64,000 bases of DNA from JBOGCH01 sp051656645. GTDB taxonomy: Bacteria; Bacteroidota; Bacteroidia; Bacteroidales; Marinifilaceae. The DNA lies in assembly GCA_051656645.1 (NCBI GenBank), contig JBOGCH010000045.1, positions 1 to 64,000 on the forward strand. The letters are read 5' to 3'. A program made the position numbers and the translations under genes. Within the stretch, counting starts at the first letter, position 1; each line of letters begins with the position of its first letter. The notes beneath the pieces are model-generated. The model saw nothing but the letters and a program-made list of their open reading frames with translations, was not told where the DNA came from and ran no database searches. Shown in pieces: positions 52,308-61,301 of this stretch.

Positions 52308-52736
52308 ATGCGTTTATGGTCTATACATCCGCAATATCTTGATGCCAAAGGTTTAGTTGCTTGTTGGCGCGAAGGGCTGTTGGCAAAGAAAGTGTTGTCG
52401 GGACATACTATAGGATATAGGAATCATCCGCAATTATTGCGTTTCAAGGCAGTAGCAGATCCAATAGCTGCAATAGATGGCTATTTATATTATCTACTCT
52501 TGGAGGCTAATGAGAGGGGGTATCATTTTGATGGAAGTAAAATTTCGACCAGCGATATATTAGAGCATATTCCTGTTACATCAGGACAACTAATATATGA
52601 ATTTAACCATCTGAAAAGTAAGCTCAGTATAAGGGATTTGGAGAGGCTAGATGTTTTGTTCGCCGTAGAGCGCATAGAACAACATCCGCTTTTTTATGTA
52701 ACACCTGGGGAGGTTGAACCTTGGGAGAAGGTATAA
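52308..52736 (+). CDS. Pyrimidine-dimer DNA glycosylase/endonuclease V homologue
   Basis: 142 aa from the ATG at 52308, which gives the family N-terminus MRLWSIHPQYLDAKGLVACW. Further blocks are REGLLAKKVLSGHTIGYRNH and YEFNHLKSKL. It resembles the bacterial Pyr_excise family related to T4 endonuclease V, which removes UV-induced dimers and cuts the strand. The T4 enzyme uses the amino group of Thr2 as nucleophile; here residue 2 is Arg, so the chemistry is not assured. An upstream in-frame ATG (52263) would bury this N-terminus. It stands alone, convergent with the sialidase-fold gene. Confidence 0.78.
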   Translation: MRLWSIHPQYLDAKGLVACWREGLLAKKVLSGHTIGYRNHPQLLRFKAVADPIAAIDGYLYYLLLEANERGYHFDGSKISTSDILEHIPVTSGQLIYEFNHLKSKLSIRDLERLDVLFAVERIEQHPLFYVTPGEVEPWEKV

Positions 52737-52807
52737 TGAAATGTCATGAAATCACATACAGTGACAACTATAGTAAATAGATTTGTCACTGTATAGATTT
52801 GATATCA

Positions 52808-54478
52808 TTAATTTTGTTTGGCTTTTACATATTCAATATCATATCCTATGTTATCCGTGTTTCGAGATGTTTGGAAATGTACGTAGGATATTCCATGGGT
52901 GGAAACATTGCTGAGTGGTATTTCTATGATTGGTTTACGGCTTTTGTCAATGTATACTTTTGCCATAGTTTGACGCGAGTTTAAATCCCATTCCACGCGA
53001 AGAGTATGGAACTTATCGTCGTTTATGTTTAGCGCTTTGCGTGTTAATGGTAAGTTGTACATTGAGAAATATCCGGATGTAGTGTCGGTTGCGTTGAACC
53101 AACGATCGTTTAGTACCAGACTACCACCTTGGGATCCTTGTGGAATGCGCACCGAAGTTGTAAATACACCTTTTCTTGATGCAGGAAAGTTCCAAACAGC
53201 TCCTTCACCATCATATACCAATGAGTCGTTGGCGGAGTGGCGCAGATTGAGCACTTGTTTCTCTTTCTTTGTTGGATGCGCAACTAAGCGACCACCTTCC
53301 TTGCGGTTATAGCCACAGTGTCCCTTAATGCCTTTATAGTAGTGGAATGTGCTCCAGTCTGCCAGTCCGTTTTCGAATTGGTTATTTCTTTCGGTTTCAT
53401 ATAACCACTCTACATCGAAACGCAGAATTTTGCGGTGCCGTGGACTCTGCCCAACTGCTACTACAATTTTGCCGGGTTCTGTCTCTACAAATTGACTTTG
53501 ATGTACGCTTTTGTCATGTCCTTTTGCAGTTGCAAAATCGGGTGCATTGCGGTGCTCGTCAAGAAATAGTTCACGACAACCAATCCAAGTTTTGCCATCG
53601 TCTTCGGATATTGCTGCATGTATGGCATTACGATTGGTGAAAACATCTTCCCAGCGTCCCATCCCGGCAGTAGTTTCTGGTAATGAGGTAGTATTTGACC
53701 ATATGAACAGCATACGTCCGTCGCGTAAACGCCCAATGGTTGGCATTGTTATAGTTCCATAGAATGGAGAGGGTGTTGGAGTTGTCCATGTTGTTCCGCC
53801 ATCGTAGGAGTAGCTTTGGTAGTGTGAGTCCTGTGAGGTTCTCATAATCATCCAAATACGTCCATCATTAAGCTCTATAACAGTGGGTTCTACGGCGCCG
53901 TGATTCCATCTAATACCTTTATGGAAACCATCAATTTTGTGTAAAGGAACAACAATGTTCTCAGACTCTTGCCACGTTATACCGTCATCGTCAGAATAGA
54001 GCACGTGGGAGCCAACCTTCTTTACATCGCCACCAACATAGTGACAAGCAATGAGGATACGCTTACCGCCATTAATAAATACGGGCGGTTTAATCATAAT
54101 ATACGGATCGTTGGTAACTTTTGTAATTTCGGATGTTCCGTCTTGATTAGCGTTGTACCTTACACACCAAACACCTTGCTTGTTATAAAATAGTCGAATC
54201 ATGGTGTTGGTTAAAGGATTGCAAACATCGGCATGATAGTGTTTCGGATCTGTGTCAACCTTTATCCACGTTTGTCCGTTATCCTTACTTTGCAGGTAAA
54301 AGTTACCGGGGTCACGTTGTTCTCCATAGTTGTAGTGTCGTAATTCACCATTACTTAAACGGCTTAAACCAATGTATGCATCGCTAGGAGCACTACCAAC
54401 AATCTCTGGTTTATATTGCGCTTGCGCTATGGCACAAGTTGATAAGAATAATACCAGAGATAATGAAAATTTCTTCAT
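52808..54478 (-). CDS. Exported sialidase-superfamily (BNR repeat) protein
   Basis: 556 aa with a signal peptide (residues 1-20, AQAQ). A six-bladed propeller spans about 25-360, marked by four Asp boxes (SKDNGQTW, SDDDGITW, SYDGGTTW, SEDDGKTW). A C-terminal beta-sandwich of the laminin-G/concanavalin type covers about 370-556. The N-terminal RIP motif of classical GH33 sialidases is not seen, so it may be a sialidase-like hydrolase with other specificity. In this window it fits with the other exported glycan enzymes but is not next to them. Divergent from the TetR gene. Confidence 0.82.
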   Translation of the reverse strand: MKKFSLSLVLFLSTCAIAQAQYKPEIVGSAPSDAYIGLSRLSNGELRHYNYGEQRDPGNFYLQSKDNGQTWIKVDTDPKHYHADVCNPLTNTMIRLFYNKQGVWCVRYNANQDGTSEITKVTNDPYIMIKPPVFINGGKRILIACHYVGGDVKKVGSHVLYSDDDGITWQESENIVVPLHKIDGFHKGIRWNHGAVEPTVIELNDGRIWMIMRTSQDSHYQSYSYDGGTTWTTPTPSPFYGTITMPTIGRLRDGRMLFIWSNTTSLPETTAGMGRWEDVFTNRNAIHAAISEDDGKTWIGCRELFLDEHRNAPDFATAKGHDKSVHQSQFVETEPGKIVVAVGQSPRHRKILRFDVEWLYETERNNQFENGLADWSTFHYYKGIKGHCGYNRKEGGRLVAHPTKKEKQVLNLRHSANDSLVYDGEGAVWNFPASRKGVFTTSVRIPQGSQGGSLVLNDRWFNATDTTSGYFSMYNLPLTRKALNINDDKFHTLRVEWDLNSRQTMAKVYIDKSRKPIIEIPLSNVSTHGISYVHFQTSRNTDNIGYDIEYVKAKQN

Positions 54479-54629
54479 AAATATTCAGATAAATAGAAGT
54501 TTATAATTAATAATACAATATCTCAGTGGCAAGTTAGTGTAAAATATATATATGATTGTTAATATATTTGTAAAATATTATTATTTATTAAATTCCTTCT
54601 ATAATGCATTTCAGGAATGATTAAATTAC

Positions 54630-54637
54630 TATCTTTG
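54630..54637 (+). promoter_or_regulatory. -7 element of the TetR gene
   Basis: TATCTTTG, ending one base before the palindromic operator, which therefore covers the transcription start. Confidence 0.6.
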
Positions 54638-54638
54638 C

Positions 54639-54652
54639 TGAACAATCGTTCA
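54639..54652. promoter_or_regulatory. Operator O1, TetR gene
   Basis: TGAAC-AATC-GTTCA, a perfect 5+4+5 palindrome immediately after the -7 box. The same arms occur in O2 at 55288-55301. Autorepression is inferred. Confidence 0.72.
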
Positions 54653-54656
54653 ATAT

Positions 54657-55259
54657 ATGAATACAAAAGGTAAGGAACTTATTTTGAATAAATGCTTTGA
54701 GTTACTTTTACTCAATGGATTTGATGGTGTATCCATAACGGATATTCAACGAGCAACGGGAATGTCGCGCGGATTAATTTATCACTATTATAGTGGTAAA
54801 GAGGAGTTGTTTATGGAGGTGACCGAGCGGTATTTGCTTGAGTTTTTCCGTTTGGACATGGAGGAGATAGGAGAGCTTACTATTCCTGATATGATAGACT
54901 ATATTGAGCGTATGTATTATAATATTTGCAGTAGAGAACTCTCGGAGGGAAAGGAAAATATAAACATAATGAACTATGATTTCCTGTTTTACCAAGCGCG
55001 CTTACGCAGCAAGGAGTTTGAGCAGCGATATAGAAAGATAAGGGATGATGAGTTACAAGCATGGCGCAAAGTGGTTGCTAATAGTCAAAATGCAGGACAT
55101 ATTGCTGCTGAAATGGATTTGGATCAAGTTGCAAAGACGTTTGTATACTTGGTAGATGGCTCTTGGTTTAATATAGATTTTAGAGCAAGTTTGACATCAG
55201 CATCTGCCGAGATTACCGAGATGTTAACCAATTACTACAATCAGATAAAATGCCGTTAA
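54657..55259 (+). CDS. TetR-family repressor
   Basis: 200 aa. The N-terminal helix-turn-helix is at residues about 20-50 (GFDGVSITDIQRATGMSRGL then IYHYYSGKEELF), and the C-terminal half is the all-helical ligand and dimer domain. It is followed by a MATE exporter gene; both genes carry the same palindrome TGAAC-N4-GTTCA at their promoters, so it probably represses itself and the exporter until a drug or metabolite binds. Its stop codon lies within the terminator hairpin. Confidence 0.93.
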   Translation: MNTKGKELILNKCFELLLLNGFDGVSITDIQRATGMSRGLIYHYYSGKEELFMEVTERYLLEFFRLDMEEIGELTIPDMIDYIERMYYNICSRELSEGKENINIMNYDFLFYQARLRSKEFEQRYRKIRDDELQAWRKVVANSQNAGHIAAEMDLDQVAKTFVYLVDGSWFNIDFRASLTSASAEITEMLTNYYNQIKCR

Positions 55260-55277
55260 TAAACGGCAAATTTTTTT
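55251..55277 (+). terminator. Terminator of the TetR gene
   Basis: TGCCGTT, loop of 4, AACGGCA, then AA and T7. The TetR stop codon is inside the hairpin. It separates tetR from the MATE gene, which then needs its own promoter. Confidence 0.88.
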
Positions 55278-55287
55278 ACTTATTAGT

Positions 55288-55301
55288 TGAACGAATGTTC
55301 A
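55288..55301. promoter_or_regulatory. Operator O2, MATE gene
   Basis: TGAAC-GAAT-GTTCA, same arms as O1. A -7-like TATTAGTTG overlaps its left edge, matching the arrangement at O1. It ends 19 bp before the MATE start. Confidence 0.72.
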
Positions 55302-55320
55302 GTATGAAAGACAATACACA

Positions 55321-56697
55321 ATGAATACAAATAATATAGAATTAAGTAGTCAGGAGAAAGAGTTTGCAACGGCACCTATTGGACAATTGTTTCGCAAATA
55401 TGCAGTTGCGGGTGCTGTGGGATTGGTATTTGTAGGGATGCAAACCATGATAGATGGAGCATTCCTGGGCAACTATGTAGGAGCAAATGCATTAGCGTCT
55501 GTAAACTTGGTAATGCCATTATATACGGTGATAACCGCCATTGCTATAATCATAGGTATTGGATGCCAAACAGTGGTGAGTATTTCATTAGGTGAGGGAG
55601 AGCGACAAAAGGCTAGTGATGCACTGAAAACAGCTTTTATTGCCATGATAGGAATAGTATCTATATTGGCATTGTTTATAGCATTTTTTTCATCTTCTGT
55701 ACTGTCCTTTTTAGGTAACGATCCGGTTTTACACAGTTATGCTAAGGATTATTTGTTGAGCTTTATTCCTTTTTATCCATTTATAGCTATGTTTTTCCTA
55801 GTGGATTATATGATGAAGGCATTTGGACGTCCATATTACGCCATGATAGTGTTAATGATAACAGTGTTTATGAATATAATTTTGGATTATCTATTTATAG
55901 GACGCTGGGGCTTAGGCACAGCTGGAGCTGCTTATGCAACGGGTATCTCATTTAGTTGCGGGACTTTGTCGGTACTGCATATCCTATTTAAAAATAGTAG
56001 CAATGTAACTGTACAAAAAGGAAAGTTTAGTTTTGCTTTATTGCGTAATATGTTTTACAACGGATCGTCCGAAGGTTTGGCCGAATTATCGGCGGGGATT
56101 ACAATTTTGTTGTTTAACAATGCCATGATACGCTATGTTGGTGCTGAGGGGGTTGCTGCTTATACGTTTATAAATTATCTCATATATGTTGGAATAATTA
56201 TTTTTGTGGGTGTGTCGGATGGGATAATTCCCATATTGTCCTTTAATTATGGAGCCGGAAATACGAAACGTCTATTTGCTATTTTGCGTTATGCTTTATT
56301 TATTAATGCGACGATAGGCGTTGTACTTGCACTTTTGTCTTTTACATGCGGGGGAGTGATTAGTAAACTATTTTTTGCTACAAGTCAGGAAGACAATGTA
56401 GTTATACAAATTGCAACGATAGGCTCAAAAATATGTGCCTTCGCATTTCTCCTTAATGGTATAAATATTACGTTTTCCGGATTTTTTACCTCCATGGGTG
56501 ATGCGCGTACCTCTATAATAATATCCATGTTACGCGGATTAATATTTATAATTATAGGTATTGCTCTGTTTCCTATGTTGTTTGGAGTTGAAGGAATTTG
56601 GTTAACCATTCCGGTTGCGGAAATGCTTACACTTTGCGTGGCAATTGTGATATATCGTCGCTGTAGGGAGAGAATATTGGCACGTCGCTCGGCTTGA
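55321..56697 (+). CDS. MATE-family efflux transporter
   Basis: 458-aa inner-membrane exporter with 12 helices in two MatE repeats, driven by a sodium or proton gradient. Typical features are the GQLFRKYAVAGAVGLVFVGM start, DGAFLGNYVGANALASVNL after helix 1, and a second-half copy around NNAMIRYVGAEGVAAYTF. It most resembles the MepA/DinF-like multidrug branch. Regulated by the adjacent TetR through O2. The compound is unknown. Confidence 0.92.
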   Translation: MNTNNIELSSQEKEFATAPIGQLFRKYAVAGAVGLVFVGMQTMIDGAFLGNYVGANALASVNLVMPLYTVITAIAIIIGIGCQTVVSISLGEGERQKASDALKTAFIAMIGIVSILALFIAFFSSSVLSFLGNDPVLHSYAKDYLLSFIPFYPFIAMFFLVDYMMKAFGRPYYAMIVLMITVFMNIILDYLFIGRWGLGTAGAAYATGISFSCGTLSVLHILFKNSSNVTVQKGKFSFALLRNMFYNGSSEGLAELSAGITILLFNNAMIRYVGAEGVAAYTFINYLIYVGIIIFVGVSDGIIPILSFNYGAGNTKRLFAILRYALFINATIGVVLALLSFTCGGVISKLFFATSQEDNVVIQIATIGSKICAFAFLLNGINITFSGFFTSMGDARTSIIISMLRGLIFIIIGIALFPMLFGVEGIWLTIPVAEMLTLCVAIVIYRRCRERILARRSA

Positions 56698-56724
56698 TAG
56701 GTGTAATCTTAATTATTAAGAATG

Positions 56725-56760
56725 GAGGAAAAAGTAGTTGTTAACTGAAACTTTTTCCTC
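56725..56760. terminator. Hairpin after the MATE gene
   Basis: GAGGAAAAAGT (56725-56735) and ACTTTTTCCTC (56750-56760), perfect 11-bp stem with a 14-nt loop. No separate T-run. Confidence 0.6.
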
Positions 56761-57195
56761 TCATGTCGTATTAAAAATAAGACAACTGTTTAAGATGTAG
56801 TAATTTATACACTACAATTGGATGGCAGGATAAAAATATAAAATTATGACACGTTTAGGTTATACATACGCATCTACAATATGTAATAGCCGGGTTACAA
56901 CTACTACAACGGTAACCCCTTAGGGGGTATATTGTTATTATATGTACCTACGTGGTACATCAGTGTCATAGACATTTTCAGATACATTTTATTTAGAAGA
57001 GTTTTATAGCAATGGTTCAATCGTAAAGTTGTGCTATTGTCATAAGTCCATCCTTTAATTTTAAGATTGCATATACAATCAAAATTAATTGGATGAGGTT
57101 GAATGATACATCTATAGGCAGATTGGGATTACGCAACATTAGCTTGTTGTTCCTGTAGAGTATGAAATTTTACTAACTAACTAAAACTTAAGCAT
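56761..57195. other. Gap with several small inverted repeats
   Basis: About 435 bp without a supportable gene. Around 56892-56935 two alternative stems compete: GGGTTAC with GTAACCC, or AACCCC with GGGGG. Just after is TGTACC/GGTACA. They might form a structured leader for the following gene, but no known riboswitch was recognised. Confidence 0.45.
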
Positions 57196-57705
57196 ATGAA
57201 AACTTCAATGAATTTGGTAAACAGTATGGCCAATGGCGCCATTGTTTCGTTAAAAGAGAGTCCAGTAATTGCTTATGATGCTCAACCCAATGAAATTGTA
57301 TTGAACTGTAATTTTGTTAGCGTTGAGGACAATAGAATTAAGGATTATAGTGCTGGCAATATTTCAACCAATGAGTCGGAAATCTTGATTGAGTATCTTA
57401 ACTACACACTTGGTAACGGACACATTAAGTTTTACTGTGGGGAAGGATGCCAGCATCTATTAATTATTAAAGATGGAGATAAACGTATTGAGAATGTACG
57501 CCAACCACAAATTGTTATGCAAAGCAGTATGCCTTATTGGGTAAAAGCACAATGCCCAGAGGCGCAGTGTACAGCATTACTATTGAATGAATTGATAATA
57601 AAATCGCAATTACGTTTACAGAACCATCCTATTAATCTTACACGTGTATCCAAAGGTTTAGATACTGCTAGTTCTATTTGGTTGTGGGATTCTTCAAATA
57701 TTTAG
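57196..57705 (+). CDS. Stand-alone PhosphMutase insertion domain (from archaeal-type iPGM)
   Basis: 169 aa that align with only the central insertion domain of archaeal-type cofactor-independent phosphoglycerate mutase (about residues 85-260 of a 400-aa enzyme). Matching blocks are the P-N-E-I-V-L-N-C-N-F-V-S-V stretch, DYSAGNISTNESEILIEYLN, LGNGHIKFYCGEG, HLLIIKDGDK, LLLNELIIKSQLRLQNHPIN and IWLWDSSN. The metal-binding alkaline-phosphatase-like core on both sides is absent, and in the domain TPPHD has become RQPQIV and YRHLL has become CQHLL. The frame is intact with a normal stop, so this is not a fresh pseudogene. It cannot be a mutase; a binding or regulatory role is possible. Confidence 0.78.
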   Translation: MKTSMNLVNSMANGAIVSLKESPVIAYDAQPNEIVLNCNFVSVEDNRIKDYSAGNISTNESEILIEYLNYTLGNGHIKFYCGEGCQHLLIIKDGDKRIENVRQPQIVMQSSMPYWVKAQCPEAQCTALLLNELIIKSQLRLQNHPINLTRVSKGLDTASSIWLWDSSNI

Positions 57706-58020
57706 TTCAGATTATATTCATTTGTGGTTATTTGAAACGGCGTTATAGTTTTGAATAACCACAAATTTTATATTGAATATAGCTAAACTAGAAAATTATA
57801 AATTATTTATTGAAACGTACAAATTAATACTGCGTAAGTAATTTATAATCTCCCTCTAATTAAGGTGTTGATAGATAAATGTGGCATAGGCATATTGTTT
57901 TAATGCATTATCTTTGCTACATCAATAAGTGTTTTAATTAATATTAGGCATGATATTTGTTAAATGTGATTTTATTATAATGTGAAAACGTGCCTATTTG
58001 CTAAATTTATATAAATAACT
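57706..58020. other. Gap before the patatin gene
   Basis: 315 bp, very AT-rich. One possible -7 element (TATCTTTG, 57909-57916) would give a leader of about 100 nt. Nothing else recognised. Confidence 0.45.
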
Positions 58021-60204
58021 ATGAAAAGATTAGTTCTGCTTTTACTTCTATTTTGTGTTGGATGTACTGTATTTGCTCAGCGTAAAAAAGTGGGGCTTGT
58101 ATTAGGTGGAGGAGGTGCAAAAGGAGCTGCGCACGTTGGCGTATTGAAAGTTTTAGAGGAGGAAGGCATACCTGTTGATTATATTGCAGGTACTAGTATT
58201 GGCGCAATTGGAGGTGCTTTGTACTCCATTGGGTATGATGCGGCAATGTTGGATACATTAATGCGTAGCCTTGATTGGGAAAACCTAATGAGAGATAATG
58301 TAGATCGTACAAAACAAACATTCTCATCTAAGTTAAAAAAGGATATGTATGCGGTATCTATTCCATTATCTAAGGAAAAATTTACTTTCCCAGCAGGAAT
58401 AATAGCAGGACAAAATATCTATAATTTGTTTACAGATTTAACAGTAGGATACCATGAGTTGGATACGTTCTCTAAGTTACCTATACCTTTCTCGGCAGTA
58501 GCTGTGGATTTAGTATCCGGTAAAGATGTAGTATTGGATAAGGGATCGCTCCCTACTGCTATGCGAGCAAGTATGTCAATTCCGGGAGTATTTGTTCCTG
58601 TTGAATTGGATGATATGATACTTATTGATGGAGGTGCTATAAATAATTTACCTACCGATGTTGTACAAAAGATGGGTGCCGAAATAGTAATTGCCATAGA
58701 TTTGTCTACCGGCGAAACTCCGAAAAATGAGTTACGTGGTATGATGGGAATGGTGAACAGATTGGTAGACATAATGGGAGAGAAGAAGTATGAGCACAAT
58801 AAGGAGAATAGTGACTTATATGTTAATCCCGATTTAAAAGGTTTCTCGGCAGCGTCCTTTAGTAAGGAAGCGGTTGATACCATGATTATACGCGGAGAAC
58901 ATGCAGCACGTGCAATATTACCCCAAATACGGGCATTAAAGGAAAAAATATATGGCGATACGTTGACAACTCCTGTTGACACGGGCGTTAGTATTTATAA
59001 ACGTCCTGAAAGCTATCAAATAAATAACGTTACACTAACGGGCATTGAGGATAAGGATCAACGTTGGTTGCGTCGCTTTGTGACACTGCAAGCGGGACAT
59101 AGTTATACGCTTACGGAAATAGACAACGTGATATCGGATTTGTATGGAACGGCGCTATTCTCAAATGTGGAGTATAAATTGTCGCCTACAGCACCGTATG
59201 ATTTAGAATTGATAATGAAGCGTAAACCTCAAAGCTCAATAAATCTTGGAATACGCTTTGATTCAGAACAAATGGCGTCTATAATTCTTAATACTACAGT
59301 GAACAGACGTATTATAAACGGAGCAAGTTTTGATGCTACTTTCTTACTTAATCAAAGTCCATCGGCATCGTTAGGAGTAACTTGGGGAAGTGACTTTACT
59401 CAAAAAATAGGCCTCAATTACACGGCGCGTTATTACAATTTTAAAATTTATAATAGAGGAGACAAAGTGGATTCGCCTAGTTTTGTAGGACAATCGTTAG
59501 GACTTAACTTCTCTGATATCTATTTCAATTTCCGTTTTGATGCAGGAATTCGTTATGATTTCTTCACTTACAATGATTTTCTGTACACCAAGACCTATGA
59601 GCCAGTAAAACAGAAAACGGAAGGATTCTTAAATTATTATATGTCGTTTGGGGTAGATACTTACGATCAAAAATATTTTCCTACTCGCGGTGTCGAAGCT
59701 TATGCAATGGGGGATATGGTGACATCAAACTTTGCAACCTATAAAGGGGGATCGCCAATAGGTATTGCATCCTTTAAGGTTGGGACGGTTGCACGTTTAA
59801 GCAATAGGGTACACCTTATTCCGGATGCTCAGGGGCGCTTCCTGTTTGGTAATAAATTTCCGGAGATTTATTTAAACTATATGGGAGGGAATATGAATGC
59901 ACGTTATCTTAATCAGCAAATTGCCTTTGACGGAATGAGAAATATGGAGATAATGAACGATGCACTATTTACTGCTCGTTTGGCTCTTCGTTATCGTCTC
60001 GGCAGCAAGCATTACATACAGGCAAGAGGACAATATGCCAAGGATAGTGACAACTTCCTTAAGTTATTTCACTCCGGTAAAGACTATTTTGGAGGAGCTT
60101 TGCAATATGCCTATAACTCATTATTAGGTCCAATAGCGGTTAGCTTCAACACATCGAATGTAGAACGCTTTGGGGTATACGTTTCCCTAGGCTATAATTT
60201 TTAA
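58021..60204 (+). CDS. Patatin-like phospholipase with BamA-type barrel (PlpD-like)
   Basis: 727 aa with a signal peptide (residues 1-20). The patatin domain covers about 23-320: oxyanion loop LVLGGGGAKGAAHVG, nucleophile Ser59 in GTSIG, Asp203 in IDGGAINN, a complete Ser-Asp dyad. A single POTRA-like domain follows (about 330-400, INNVTLTGIEDKDQRWLRRF), then a 16-strand surface-antigen/BamA-like barrel ending in YVSLGYNF with a terminal Phe. This is the type Vd (PlpD) architecture, in which the barrel anchors or secretes the lipase. Phospholipase A activity on membrane lipids is expected. Followed 11 bp later by the ferredoxin gene, possibly co-transcribed. Confidence 0.93.
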   Translation: MKRLVLLLLLFCVGCTVFAQRKKVGLVLGGGGAKGAAHVGVLKVLEEEGIPVDYIAGTSIGAIGGALYSIGYDAAMLDTLMRSLDWENLMRDNVDRTKQTFSSKLKKDMYAVSIPLSKEKFTFPAGIIAGQNIYNLFTDLTVGYHELDTFSKLPIPFSAVAVDLVSGKDVVLDKGSLPTAMRASMSIPGVFVPVELDDMILIDGGAINNLPTDVVQKMGAEIVIAIDLSTGETPKNELRGMMGMVNRLVDIMGEKKYEHNKENSDLYVNPDLKGFSAASFSKEAVDTMIIRGEHAARAILPQIRALKEKIYGDTLTTPVDTGVSIYKRPESYQINNVTLTGIEDKDQRWLRRFVTLQAGHSYTLTEIDNVISDLYGTALFSNVEYKLSPTAPYDLELIMKRKPQSSINLGIRFDSEQMASIILNTTVNRRIINGASFDATFLLNQSPSASLGVTWGSDFTQKIGLNYTARYYNFKIYNRGDKVDSPSFVGQSLGLNFSDIYFNFRFDAGIRYDFFTYNDFLYTKTYEPVKQKTEGFLNYYMSFGVDTYDQKYFPTRGVEAYAMGDMVTSNFATYKGGSPIGIASFKVGTVARLSNRVHLIPDAQGRFLFGNKFPEIYLNYMGGNMNARYLNQQIAFDGMRNMEIMNDALFTARLALRYRLGSKHYIQARGQYAKDSDNFLKLFHSGKDYFGGALQYAYNSLLGPIAVSFNTSNVERFGVYVSLGYNF

Positions 60205-60215
60205 TATCATAATGT

Positions 60216-60992
60216 ATGAATTACACTACTGCTAATCTTATTTATTTTAGTGCTACAGGAACAACAGAAAAAATCATAAATCAAGTAGTTAAGGATGTCG
60301 CTTTTCAGCGTGTAAATAGATATCCACTTCAGGTTGAAGATAAAATTAAACATTTTAATAATCAGGAGATAGCAGTATTTGCATTGCCTGTTTATTCAGG
60401 ACGTATTCCGGAGTTTGCAACAACACTACTGGCAAAGTATAAAGGAAATAACACTCCCGCCATTATAGTAACCGTATATGGGAATAGAGATTTTGACGAT
60501 GCATTGATAGAACTCCGTGATATTGTTACGCAAAATGGGTTTAAAGTAATCTCTGCTGCAGCATTTATAGCGCAGCACTCCATATTTCCTAAGGTTGCAA
60601 CAAATCGTCCCAATGCGCAGGACTTAGCTTTAATTTCTACATTTGGGAAGAATAGTGTTGAGAGCATAGAAGCAGTAATTAATTCTACCGATGTGTTACA
60701 AGTAAAAGGAAATAATACCCCTTATAGAGATATTAAGGCTGTACCATTAAAACCTCAGGTGTCGGGTAAATGTAATAAATGTGGCAAATGCTCTAAGCAG
60801 TGTCCTGTTGAAGCAATAAACTTGGAGTTGACCAACAAGTGCGATGCGGAGAAATGTATCTCTTGTGGCCGATGTATTCATGTTTGTCCGCAAAATGCAC
60901 GTAAATTTGGTGGTCTACTTTATTTTGTGGCATCGAAAATGTTTACACGTAAGTATAGCGAATATCAGCAACCCTACATCGCTACGTTGTAA
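60216..60992 (+). CDS. EFR1-family flavodoxin-ferredoxin protein
   Basis: 258-aa cytoplasmic redox protein. The N-terminal flavodoxin-like domain has the FMN phosphate loop YFSATGTTEKI (residues 9-19) and later NRDFDDALIEL. The C-terminal part has two 4Fe-4S motifs, CNKCGKCSKQCP (about 188-199) and CISCGRCIHVCP (about 217-228). It would carry electrons between a ferredoxin-type donor and an unknown acceptor. Such fusions are common in strict anaerobes. It lies 11 bp behind the patatin gene, but a functional link is not evident. Confidence 0.9.
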   Translation: MNYTTANLIYFSATGTTEKIINQVVKDVAFQRVNRYPLQVEDKIKHFNNQEIAVFALPVYSGRIPEFATTLLAKYKGNNTPAIIVTVYGNRDFDDALIELRDIVTQNGFKVISAAAFIAQHSIFPKVATNRPNAQDLALISTFGKNSVESIEAVINSTDVLQVKGNNTPYRDIKAVPLKPQVSGKCNKCGKCSKQCPVEAINLELTNKCDAEKCISCGRCIHVCPQNARKFGGLLYFVASKMFTRKYSEYQQPYIATL

Positions 60993-61069
60993 TAAAATAT
61001 GTAAGAAACTTTAGGAAACTATCAAGCCGACTGCTGCGTTTAACGTTGTGTATCAAAAACAATAACGTT

Positions 61070-61279
61070 ATGGAAGAAAAAGGCAAAATCTGTAGCATCA
61101 CCGTTGTGCATAACGGTCCGCTAATTGTAAACAATGAGTTTATGTTAATTGATAAGGATGGGAAAGAAAGTTTGCAACAAGCTAAGGTAGCATTATGTCG
61201 TTGTGGACATTCTCATAAAAAACCATTCTGCGATGGAACTCATAAAATAATCAATTTCGATGATACTGCTGACAATTAG
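61070..61279 (+). CDS. CDGSH-type iron-sulfur protein
   Basis: 69-aa protein with one CDGSH motif, CRCGHSHKKPFCDGTH, giving the three Cys and one His that hold a 2Fe-2S cluster (mitoNEET type). The ATG at 61070 is chosen; a TTG eight codons upstream is in frame but leads with unrelated residues. Role in electron or cluster transfer is inferred from the family. It is followed by an exceptionally long terminator hairpin. Confidence 0.92.
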   Translation: MEEKGKICSITVVHNGPLIVNNEFMLIDKDGKESLQQAKVALCRCGHSHKKPFCDGTHKIINFDDTADN

Positions 61280-61301
61280 CTGGTTGCTAATTGTTATGAG
61301 A

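Noticed and set aside
61046..61069. TTG start for the CDGSH protein
   Set aside because: The ATG at 61070 gives a normal family N-terminus and the upstream residues look like leader sequence.
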